A stretch of DNA of 9,808 nt from positions 1 to 9,808 of the forward strand of contig JADFYX010000076.1 in assembly GCA_015232795.1 (NCBI GenBank), given 5' to 3'. The DNA comes from Magnetococcales bacterium (GTDB lineage: Bacteria > Pseudomonadota > Magnetococcia > Magnetococcales > JADFYX01). Below are positions 1 to 6,729 of this stretch, piece after piece; within the stretch, counting starts at the first letter, position 1; every line of letters starts with the position of its first letter. Under the pieces are notes generated by a model. It was not told the DNA's origin. It was given only the letters and a program-made list of their open reading frames with translations, and did not search any database. Position numbers and translations under genes: made by a program.

Positions 1-129
1 TGGCGGTAATTTTTGCACTATACTTCACTATAAAACAAGGTTTATTGTCTGATTATTGAGAGTTATCTCAACTGCTGATTGGAAAATCATGGCTGTATTG
101 CTTGTATATGTTTGTAACATTATAGAAAG

Positions 130-1944
130 TTATGGAATTGTCGTTGTTTCTCGCCACATTTTATTAAGACAGTCCGGCCACCAATAAATTGAGTTTTTAT
201 CTTTACGAGTTAAGCCCGCTATAGGACCATCTTGAGATATGACAAAGGCAACAGATCCAGGTGTTTGACCAACAAAATTCAGGGCAGAATTATGTCGCAT
301 GCCACGTTTGGCAAAGTTTAACTGGATAGAGGGAAAAAATTCTGAATCTTTATGCCATGTAACCACATTACCTTGCCAGGTTTCGGCAGTGAACATAGAG
401 CCAAAAGAGAGGGGTTGCAGACGATCAGATATTATCAGTGCACCATCATGGCAAGCCATCTGTGCAAGATATTCTGTAAGCTCAATCAGTTTACGTTTGT
501 TGGTTAAAAATTTCAATCTGCCGGATAGGCGGCTACCCCTTGAGGTATGGGTTTTGGCTTTATGGTCTGTTTTTACAAACTCATGGAGAAGAGTGGAGCC
601 TTCTGGAGCCGAGATGATAGGAAAACGGGCATCAAGGATCTTTCTGTCGGGAAGTGGTCGGTCACTAGGAAGCCAAAGAATTGTACCACCATGGCCGCGT
701 CTGGAAGCTTCTAAAAGGAGGCGATCAATGAGGTCCCGGTACGACTCCCAATATTCCATACCGTATTCGGCATATTCGGCATGGGTTTGCACTACTTGTA
801 ATAAATTCCAAGCTAAAGGGCTTTGGGTAAAGTTAGGTTGAGTTGTGTCACAAAGTTCTCCTGATGAGAAGCAGCCAATGGCAGATTCACCACGAAACAG
901 CATAAGGTTTCCTGCTTCACGGGTGGATACAGAAAAAAGATCCATAGGACTTAATGCATAATCCATAGCATTGAAACGATGCAGACCTTCATGGCTAAAA
1001 TAGACTGAGCCGATAATCTGTAACCTGTTTTTTGTTTCCGATGAGGTAGTAACCATAATGGATGTTGAGATAGAATCAAGTGCTGGGGCTAATGATACTA
1101 GTGACTCTACAGAAAAAGCCATGGGTGCTGCAAAGATGGTGGTCATACAGTCCTGAGTTGTTACCTCTTCTAAAAGCGATGGTGGATCAATAAAAGTAAC
1201 ACTTATCTGTACGGGCTCCTCTTCTTGCTTTTTTAGGCTTGCGACAAATACCGTCTCTAAAATAGTTTTAGCATGATCAAGGTTGGGAGGGGGCCAGCAT
1301 GGAGAATCGACTGCATTTTGCCAGTTAGTAAAAAAACGTTTTACTAAAGTGGGGCTAAATAGATCACTTGATGTTTGTCTACCAACGATTTTGCGTAGTT
1401 CATATTGTGACAGTTCCAGCGCATCTTCGGCTCTTTTTCGCTCAATAATTCCAGCAACTGTTCTGGTAACAGCAAGTAAGAATTCTTCCTCAACCATATC
1501 ATGTTCATGTTTATGGGTGAGATATAAATTGATAACCCCTAATATTCTGTCTCCAGAAAGTATAGGCAGACAGTAGTGACCATGCTCTGGTATTCCGGTA
1601 TATGTGATGTGATGATCTGTATCCAGACAATTGGAAAATACCAGCTCTTTTTTTTGCGCTGCTTGGCCACAAAGACAGGTCCCAAAAGCTACTTTAGAAC
1701 AGATTGTAATCAGGATTCGCGGTAGATTGTTGTGCACACAGAGTTCTAGATATTTTTCATCTTTACTAACAAGAAAAATTGCCCCTTTTGATTCTACAGC
1801 AAGACCAGGAATTGAGATAATAAGTTGTAATATTTGCTCTAATTGCTTCTCAAGAGTAAGAGGCTCCAAGGATATGTGGAGAATTTGATTGATAACACTT
1901 TGAATTTGATTGAACCGTTCAAGCTGGTTCTGGATATGCTTCAT
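130..1944 (-). CDS. GAF-DACNV-DAC protein, putative sensory diadenylate cyclase
   Basis: This 604-residue protein has no signal peptide or membrane segment and is predicted to be cytoplasmic. Residues about 15-168 form a GAF domain rich in Cys and His (C90-L-C92, C106, H111, H112, H121, H123, C125). A short charged helix (about 168-190) links it to a middle region (about 195-395) that resembles the DACNV sensor module described upstream of bacterial diadenylate cyclases. The C-terminal region (about 400-590) matches the DisA_N/DAC fold: a GHGG strand at 417-420, DGA at 500-502 followed by a hydrophobic strand, and R550-H551-N552 where active enzymes have RHR. DAC enzymes join two ATP into c-di-AMP, so the predicted role is ligand-gated c-di-AMP synthesis. 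The RHN variant leaves activity uncertain. The start is supported by AAGGA nine bases upstream of the ATG. It lies 133 bases downstream of the Lnb/DUF4105 gene and may be transcribed with it. The DAC and GAF calls are firm; the DACNV call is less so. Confidence 0.85.
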   Translation of the reverse strand: MKHIQNQLERFNQIQSVINQILHISLEPLTLEKQLEQILQLIISIPGLAVESKGAIFLVSKDEKYLELCVHNNLPRILITICSKVAFGTCLCGQAAQKKELVFSNCLDTDHHITYTGIPEHGHYCLPILSGDRILGVINLYLTHKHEHDMVEEEFLLAVTRTVAGIIERKRAEDALELSQYELRKIVGRQTSSDLFSPTLVKRFFTNWQNAVDSPCWPPPNLDHAKTILETVFVASLKKQEEEPVQISVTFIDPPSLLEEVTTQDCMTTIFAAPMAFSVESLVSLAPALDSISTSIMVTTSSETKNRLQIIGSVYFSHEGLHRFNAMDYALSPMDLFSVSTREAGNLMLFRGESAIGCFSSGELCDTTQPNFTQSPLAWNLLQVVQTHAEYAEYGMEYWESYRDLIDRLLLEASRRGHGGTILWLPSDRPLPDRKILDARFPIISAPEGSTLLHEFVKTDHKAKTHTSRGSRLSGRLKFLTNKRKLIELTEYLAQMACHDGALIISDRLQPLSFGSMFTAETWQGNVVTWHKDSEFFPSIQLNFAKRGMRHNSALNFVGQTPGSVAFVISQDGPIAGLTRKDKNSIYWWPDCLNKMWRETTTIP

Positions 1945-2077
1945 TATAAAAAATCCTTAAATTAATATCAGGCATCATAATAAAGTTTAAGTGTACAGGT
2001 TAAGTGATATAATTGATAATGCCAAGCAAAAAATTCCTTACTTTCACAAGTTCTGACATTGCCTGCAACATTATGGT

Positions 2078-3955
2078 TTAGTGCCAAACCAACTCTAGTG
2101 AAGCTTTCTGGTTCTCAGTTTTGCTGGCTGCAATACGTATGCCCCATTGAGGTGAAAATTGATATTGTAGTTGTGTATCCCACGTAAATGTTGAGCCACT
2201 TTGATCAATATTTATCAAACTGCCAGCAGTCACGAATGCTTGCAGTTTTTTTTCTTTTAGAAGAAGCCCTAAATGGGGTATGGATTGTATGTGGGGAAGG
2301 TTGCTGTAAATATTGGTATCTATCATAGCTAATAATGAGACATCAGAATTAACTTTCCACCCTTGGCCAATACCAAAAGTGAAAGATCCTTTGTGGTGGT
2401 TTTTGTATTCTCTATCAACTCCCAAACGCAGTTTCCAGGCCCATGGACTTTCACCACTTATTGGTACAGGCGGTGTATCTAGTTTTTTTACTCTTACAAG
2501 ATCAAATCTATCAAGGTCAATACTGTTTTGTTCGTCCCACCCTATAACCGTCTCCATCACCACCAACTCACCATTCTCAAGGCTGTTTTTGCCAAGAAGT
2601 TCCTGGCTGTAAGGAGCTATGGAAAACTGTGTACGCATTGGCTCTCCAGCTTCATAACTCAGACCAAAGCTTGCTCTTGGAGGAGGTGAACCTTTTGCTG
2701 GTGATGGTAATGGTGTTATTGGGGCTAAGGGGGTGGATATCTCATCTATTTGTAAGCGAGATAAAAGTGCTGCATCCTTAGCCTCTCTTGTGCTTTGGCT
2801 TGGCTCAGGTTCTTGGGAAATTAGTTGATATTGCTGATACTCAAGAATGGTATCAAGAATTGCAGCTTGGCGTTTAGGTGAATATTTGTCCAATAAATGC
2901 TGATGCTTATCAAGCCCATTTTTAATTAAAATATTGCCTGTTTTAGCCTCATCTTTGTTAAGGTTGGCAAAACGGTGGTAGAGCAGCCTTTGAGCTGATG
3001 GAATAAATGTCACACTTTGAATTATTCCCGGTTCTCCAGCTGTAATTTGCCGAGAGTTGATGCTCTCTAATTTCTGAAATAGGTCAGTAGGTATATACCA
3101 ATAGTTTGCATTTTCCAAAAAATCTTCATCGGTTATAAGTTCCAGAAGTTCAGCAAAGCGGTAAACACAATTTTCATCAAGAAAAAAGTAGGTAAATTCT
3201 TTACCGTTTACCTCAAACATATGTAGCAACAGCAGTGTACGTTGCGGTTTGCTGAGATTTAATTTGTAATCCCAAATATCTCTATATTCCGTGCGAGAGT
3301 AGACAATATCTTGGGTGTAAAAATAGCGATCCGAAAAACTTGCTTTATAACCACCAAATAGCCCTTTGTAGATGTAAAGTGGTGTCGGCTCTTTTTCTGG
3401 AACTATTGCCCCAAAGTTAATTGCTAAATCAAAAAGTCCTTTATGATCTTCATGGGCAGCAGTGTTTATACGCAGTAGAGAATGTCCAAAAGTAGAAGCA
3501 GGGTTGCCAAAGTAGCCACTTACCAACAATAAACTAATTGACTGTGCGCTATCAAAAAGTGCCCAATTCTCAAGGTTTGTACAGCGCGGTTCCCGCAAAC
3601 TATATTCTGGTAGGGTTATATGTTTATTTAGCCAGAAATAACGCGCAGGAAAACGACAGCGGGGGTGTTCGTTGCCATCTTTTTGCCATGGAGCAAAGTA
3701 GCCCGCGATGGTTGCTTTTAACTCTGCTTGTAGATCATCACTACCACGTTTAGAGAGATAAAATGCGGATGTATGAATCTCTCCTTTAGATCTGCTAGAG
3801 TTATAATGGAGAAGTCTATGCCATACTTTATGCTGTGCAAGTTTTAGAATATTAGCTTGTTTGGTTAACTGTTGAGGGATTGTTGCAGCAAAAACTGCGT
3901 TATGCCACAAAAATATAGCCGTAACTATGAGTCCGAAGTGTAGATGTCGTAACAT
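2078..3955 (-). CDS. Lnb-N/DUF4105 envelope protein with C-terminal outer-membrane barrel
   Basis: I take the ATG at 3955 (625 residues), because it begins directly with a Sec signal peptide (residues 1-23, cleavage after VFA). A TTG at 3988 would add 11 residues but falls in the tail of the upstream terminator and has no ribosome site. Residues about 95-135 carry PRCRFPAR and a second Cys (C100, C125), the usual N-terminal part of this family. The Lnb-N/DUF4105 core follows, with GNPASTFGHSLLRI (H158) and FFLDENC (C263), the probable His/Cys pair of a papain-like fold. A Pro-rich linker (about 405-427) leads to about 200 residues of alternating strands ending in a short aromatic-tipped strand, as expected for an outer-membrane barrel. 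Homologues are widespread in Gram-negative bacteria, but their substrate is not known to me; an amidase, transpeptidase or lipid-modifying role is only a guess. The family call is firm. Confidence 0.85.
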   Translation of the reverse strand: MLRHLHFGLIVTAIFLWHNAVFAATIPQQLTKQANILKLAQHKVWHRLLHYNSSRSKGEIHTSAFYLSKRGSDDLQAELKATIAGYFAPWQKDGNEHPRCRFPARYFWLNKHITLPEYSLREPRCTNLENWALFDSAQSISLLLVSGYFGNPASTFGHSLLRINTAAHEDHKGLFDLAINFGAIVPEKEPTPLYIYKGLFGGYKASFSDRYFYTQDIVYSRTEYRDIWDYKLNLSKPQRTLLLLHMFEVNGKEFTYFFLDENCVYRFAELLELITDEDFLENANYWYIPTDLFQKLESINSRQITAGEPGIIQSVTFIPSAQRLLYHRFANLNKDEAKTGNILIKNGLDKHQHLLDKYSPKRQAAILDTILEYQQYQLISQEPEPSQSTREAKDAALLSRLQIDEISTPLAPITPLPSPAKGSPPPRASFGLSYEAGEPMRTQFSIAPYSQELLGKNSLENGELVVMETVIGWDEQNSIDLDRFDLVRVKKLDTPPVPISGESPWAWKLRLGVDREYKNHHKGSFTFGIGQGWKVNSDVSLLAMIDTNIYSNLPHIQSIPHLGLLLKEKKLQAFVTAGSLINIDQSGSTFTWDTQLQYQFSPQWGIRIAASKTENQKASLELVWH

Positions 3956-3958
3956 AGT

Positions 3959-3988
3959 ATTATAGGAGGGAAAAAGTGTGGTAGCCAA
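3959..3988 (-). promoter_or_regulatory. Candidate sigma-70 promoter for the Lnb/DUF4105 gene
   Basis: On the minus strand TTGGCT (3988-3983) is followed after 18 bases by a perfect TATAAT (3964-3959). It lies just past the terminator of the preceding gene, where a new promoter would be expected. The -10 box ends only three bases before the ATG at 3955, so a normal start site would fall within or just after the start codon. Either the transcript starts unusually close to give a leaderless message, or the match is fortuitous. Confidence 0.4.
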
Positions 3989-4030
3989 AATATAAACGAC
4001 CGGCCTATAGTGCTTCTAGACCGGTCGTTT
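3987..4030 (-). terminator. Intrinsic terminator after the DUF3015-like gene
   Basis: A perfect 10-base-pair stem (3994-4003 with 4021-4030, containing CGACCGG/CCGGTCG) encloses a 17-base loop. On the minus strand it is followed by a T-rich run (TTTATATTTT). It begins about 20 bases beyond the stop codon of the DUF3015-like gene and separates it from the Lnb/DUF4105 gene. It is the most GC-rich hairpin seen between genes in the window. The other strand also ends in TTTT, so it may work weakly in both directions. Confidence 0.85.
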
Positions 4031-4051
4031 TATAAAGCTTATGAAATAATT

Positions 4052-4555
4052 TTAGATTGTGCAGGCAGCTGAAAAGTCGCTGTTAATGCGCTTGTTGATC
4101 ATGTCGTACATACCTTTGGACTGATCAAATTTGCTCTGTTTGCTGTATCCAGGAGCAGATACAATTTTAGAGAAATCTTTACGCAGAGCTTTGCTCATTT
4201 CTGGTTGAATAGCTGAGGAACAGCCAGAGACATTCATCAAGCTGGTTAGATATTCACCTTGACCAGTAGCCATTGCAGTTTCAATTTGCTTATAGCCCTC
4301 ATGGATAAAAGTAGCCATTCTTGCTTGGCTGCCTTTACAAGTATTAGGGGACATCATATCTGAAGTAGCAGCAGTAGTACCAAGATCCCATGTTACGTTA
4401 GTAATAACAGCAACAATAGGATGGTTTGGAGCAATCATAGCACCAAGACCACACTCTTGATAAATTGCAGCAAATTCGCGAGCTGAAGCTGCAGAAGATA
4501 GCATCATCACAGACAGACCAGCAGCAGCAACCATACTCATTTTTTGATAACGCAT
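4052..4555 (-). CDS. Small secreted DUF3015-like protein
   Basis: This 167-residue protein starts with a clear Sec signal peptide (residues 1-25, cleavage after ASA). The mature part opens with YQECGLGAMI and then TNVTWDLGTTAATS, which resembles DUF3015 (CGLG motif, Thr/Asn/Gly-rich strand, a later Cys at 73). The mature part has four cysteines (C35, C73, C112, C165), enough for two disulfides, which fits a periplasmic location. It has no lipobox and no membrane segment after the signal. The ATG at 4555 has AAGGA 11 bases upstream; a second ATG at 4540 lacks a ribosome site. The gene has its own promoter (4614-4642) and terminator (3987-4030), so it is probably a single-gene transcript. Its function is unknown; the DUF3015 family has no established activity that I know of. 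Confidence 0.8.
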   Translation of the reverse strand: MRYQKMSMVAAAGLSVMMLSSAASAREFAAIYQECGLGAMIAPNHPIVAVITNVTWDLGTTAATSDMMSPNTCKGSQARMATFIHEGYKQIETAMATGQGEYLTSLMNVSGCSSAIQPEMSKALRKDFSKIVSAPGYSKQSKFDQSKGMYDMINKRINSDFSAACTI

Positions 4556-4613
4556 AATTTACACATTCCTTAAAATAGAGTTATTAGATGTAATTGTTAG
4601 TATACAGCCACTT

Positions 4614-4642
4614 ATTATGATTTTTCTTTCATTAATAGTCAA
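4614..4642 (-). promoter_or_regulatory. Sigma-70-type promoter of the DUF3015-like gene
   Basis: On the minus strand TTGACT (4642-4637) is separated by 17 bases from CATAAT (4619-4614). Each box matches the consensus at five of six positions and the spacing is optimal. A start site near 4607 would leave a leader of about 50 bases that includes the AAGGA ribosome site. This is the best-looking promoter in the window. Confidence 0.65.
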
Positions 4643-4655
4643 CGGCAAAATTATC

Positions 4656-4676
4656 ATAGTATGGTAAAAATACTAT
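4656..4676 (-). terminator. Possible weak terminator after the LPP20-like gene
   Basis: A perfect seven-base-pair inverted repeat (4656-4662 with 4670-4676, ATAGTAT/ATACTAT) with a seven-base loop lies about ten bases after the stop codon at 4686. On the minus strand it is followed by GATAATTTT. The stem is almost all A-T and the T run is short, so it would be a weak terminator at best. Its position at the end of the four-gene run is the main reason to list it. Confidence 0.35.
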
Positions 4677-4685
4677 ATTTTATCA

Positions 4686-5165
4686 TTAATTAGTTGATAA
4701 ATTGATTATATTTGACTTGCGAAGTCTAGGGAATAGTGATTTATATATACCCCGTTCCCCATGTAGTTTAAGGCGTAGGCAGACTCTGCCAGAACCTGTT
4801 TGGGGATTGTATTGTTGACCACAAGGCTGTGCCCCTTGTAAAAATCCCTCAACATGTTGTTTTATTTTTTTATCTTTTTGCATTCCATCTTTAATGGTCA
4901 TTTGCCATTGTACCGGGATACCCTGAATGGCTGCTAACATATCTCTTTGGGCTAAAACTGTTGCAGAGCGCAAAGCTTCAAATTTGCTCTGACCACCATT
5001 TGAAACTCCAATAACTTGAAAATAGCCGGTTTTAAAAGCCATGGCCCCTGTGACATTCTGCCAGTTTTGGGCATGGGCATTGTGGGTTATGGCTATGAAA
5101 GAGATTGTTATTGTTAAAAAGCATAAGAGGGCAATAGGTGATATAGTTTGTTTTGTAAAATCCAT
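4686..5165 (-). CDS. Secreted LPP20/FlgT-N-like small protein
   Basis: I choose the ATG at 5165 (159 residues) because it has AGGTGA five bases upstream and begins a signal peptide (residues 1-32, cleavage after AHA). A TTG at 5225 would prepend 20 residues that do not look like a signal and would overlap the upstream gene. The mature protein has the LPP20/FlgT N-terminal pattern: a short strand near GVSNGG, an Ala-rich helix with EALRSATVLAQRDMLAAIQGIPV (about residues 63-85), a strand with MTIKDG, a KQHVEGFLQGAQ segment (102-113) and a closing strand around RVCLRLKL. Unlike LPP20 it lacks a lipobox Cys, so it should be soluble in the periplasm. C115 and C129 could form a disulfide. It lies 49 bases after the radical SAM gene with no terminator between them, so it is probably in the same transcript. 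Its function is unknown. Confidence 0.75.
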   Translation of the reverse strand: MDFTKQTISPIALLCFLTITISFIAITHNAHAQNWQNVTGAMAFKTGYFQVIGVSNGGQSKFEALRSATVLAQRDMLAAIQGIPVQWQMTIKDGMQKDKKIKQHVEGFLQGAQPCGQQYNPQTGSGRVCLRLKLHGERGIYKSLFPRLRKSNIINLSTN

Positions 5166-5170
5166 GATTT

Positions 5171-5178
5171 TCACCTTT
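5171..5178 (-). promoter_or_regulatory. Ribosome binding site deciding the LPP20-like start
   Basis: AAAGGTGA on the minus strand ends five bases before the ATG at 5165. It is a strong Shine-Dalgarno match and the reason the shorter start was preferred over the TTG at 5225. Confidence 0.75.
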
Positions 5179-5214
5179 ATCAAAATTTTGGTAAAATAAA
5201 TGAGTTGGTTAAAA

Positions 5215-6729
5215 TCAATTTCCAATTAAACGTGAAGCAAGTTTAAATAGATGTTTTTCAATTAATAAACCTGAATAACCGTGTTTCATACGCAGTTTGG
5301 CGAAGGGAGTGTATATCCTGGTTAAAAACCTTATGATCATGAATTTTATATTGTCGCCAGTTTTAACCTTGAAAATTTTTCCATCGACGAAATATGAACA
5401 GATCTGCATCATATAGACTTGGTTTATATGTTCATTGTCACACCAAGGTAGTTCGTTGCCACTAGAGGATTCCAAACTGTTTTCAAGGTCTGCCCAATCC
5501 ATGATTTTTTTTGGTGGTTTATAGCCATGTTCTACTGCTAAATCATATAGTTCTGTATGGGGTAGAGGGCGGAAGAGGTTGGGAGGAAAGAGCACTGTGT
5601 TTGGATTGTCATCAACTAGTTTTAAAATCAACTCTCTGGTTTGCGCAAGATCGTCTAAGGTCTCTCCTGGAACTCCAGCCAACCAATTGTATCCGGTTTT
5701 GATTTGGGGGTGATTTTTTAATTTTTTATTGATGGCAATGATATCTTCTACCGTACAATTTTTTTTGATTAAATCGAGAATTTTTTGTGAGCCAGACTCT
5801 GCACCTATGTGCAAAATATCGGTTCCGGCCAGGGCTAGTTTTTGCAGGAATTGATCACTCATTTTTTTGATCTCGTTGACACGAGCACCACGAAAACCCA
5901 GGCCGATATCTATTTTTCTTTTGATAATTTCGTCAATTATCGCCTCAACATTACTAATGCGTACAAAAGAGTCATCATCGATAAAATAGATGTATGTTGC
6001 ACCATATTTTTTTTGTACATATTCGATATGATCCACCACTTCGTGATAGGGAAGAACCTCAAATTTTCGCCGGATCCCGCTGTATTGGGCCGGAGCAGAA
6101 CAGAAGGTACACTTATAGGGACAACCCATGGCAGAATAGAGAGAGAAAATTCTCTCACCGCTATCTAGTTGCCCATAACTATCAAGATCATCTTCAACCA
6201 AATGGTAAGGAATTTTTTTATAATCCACTATTTCAAATGCATCAATATAGGGATTTGCAACTGACTTATCACCATCGCGATAGTTAAGCCCAGGTATTTC
6301 ACTTAAAGCTTTGGCATCTTTATCACCACGTAGATAGCGTGCTAATGCTGCTAGAGGTTGGGAGCCATAACCCGATACCACAAAATCAATTAATGGCTCA
6401 TCCAATATCTCTAAACCGTTGAAGGTGGCATGAGGCCCACCCCAGATAATTTTTATCTGGGGAAAATTGTCATTAACAAAATGGGAAATCTCAAGGGCAT
6501 TGATAATGGGTGCGCCTGTCATGACACTAACCCCAACCATCATGGTGTCAGCGTCTATTTTGTCTTTTAAGTTTTTTTTACAATTCAGGGGATCAAGCCG
6601 AGCATCAACAATACGCACCTCAATACCAGCTTGTATAGTATCAATGCCAGCATAAAGCAGGCTAAGTGGCAGATGGGTTATCAGGGAACCCGACATACCC
6701 ATTGTCGGATAATAGAGAACAACATTCAT
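5215..6729 (-). CDS. Cobalamin-binding-type radical SAM enzyme
   Basis: This 504-residue cytoplasmic enzyme has the class B layout. An N-terminal Rossmann-like B12-binding domain (about residues 1-135, with the GGPHATF segment at 97-103) is followed by a radical SAM barrel (about 196-390). The C203-x3-C207-x2-C210 motif binds the 4Fe-4S cluster and S-adenosylmethionine. GAESGS at 309-314 and the YNWLAGVPGET strand at 347-357 are typical of the family. The DxHxxG motif that ligates cobalt in some B12 proteins is absent, as it is in many class B enzymes. Such enzymes often methylate unreactive carbons, but others catalyse rearrangements or ring formation, so the reaction here is open. The ATG overlaps the glycosyltransferase stop by one base (TAATG) and has no strong ribosome site, so translational coupling is likely. 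That context points to a sugar or lipid carrier product as substrate, which is inference. Confidence 0.9.
   Translation of the reverse strand: MNVVLYYPTMGMSGSLITHLPLSLLYAGIDTIQAGIEVRIVDARLDPLNCKKNLKDKIDADTMMVGVSVMTGAPIINALEISHFVNDNFPQIKIIWGGPHATFNGLEILDEPLIDFVVSGYGSQPLAALARYLRGDKDAKALSEIPGLNYRDGDKSVANPYIDAFEIVDYKKIPYHLVEDDLDSYGQLDSGERIFSLYSAMGCPYKCTFCSAPAQYSGIRRKFEVLPYHEVVDHIEYVQKKYGATYIYFIDDDSFVRISNVEAIIDEIIKRKIDIGLGFRGARVNEIKKMSDQFLQKLALAGTDILHIGAESGSQKILDLIKKNCTVEDIIAINKKLKNHPQIKTGYNWLAGVPGETLDDLAQTRELILKLVDDNPNTVLFPPNLFRPLPHTELYDLAVEHGYKPPKKIMDWADLENSLESSSGNELPWCDNEHINQVYMMQICSYFVDGKIFKVKTGDNIKFMIIRFLTRIYTPFAKLRMKHGYSGLLIEKHLFKLASRLIGN

Noticed and set aside
56..71. Inverted repeat TTGAGA-GTTA-TCTCAA downstream of the GAF-DAC gene
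   Set aside because: The six-base-pair stem is not followed by a T run on either strand, so it does not qualify as an intrinsic terminator. Palindromes this short are expected by chance.
299..841. Plus-strand open frame of 180 codons
   Set aside because: It runs antisense inside the DAC-domain gene, resembles no family I recognise, and lacks a promoter or ribosome site. The minus-strand frame carries clear domain motifs.
2052..2075. TTGC/GCAA hairpin just after the Lnb/DUF4105 stop as a terminator
   Set aside because: The four-base-pair stem has a two-base loop, which is too small to be stable, and the T run is about 25 bases further on.
3956..3988. TTG start at 3988 for the Lnb/DUF4105 gene
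   Set aside because: It lies in the tail of the upstream terminator, has no Shine-Dalgarno site, and adds residues ahead of a signal peptide that is complete from the ATG at 3955.
5166..5225. TTG start at 5225 extending the LPP20-like protein by 20 residues
   Set aside because: It overlaps the radical SAM stop, lacks a ribosome site, and the added residues push the signal peptide away from the N terminus. The ATG at 5165 has a strong ribosome site and an ideal signal peptide.
5842..6287. Several overlapping plus- and minus-strand open frames inside the radical SAM gene
   Set aside because: They sit in alternative frames over the conserved cluster-binding core of the enzyme, and their composition looks like a frame shadow.
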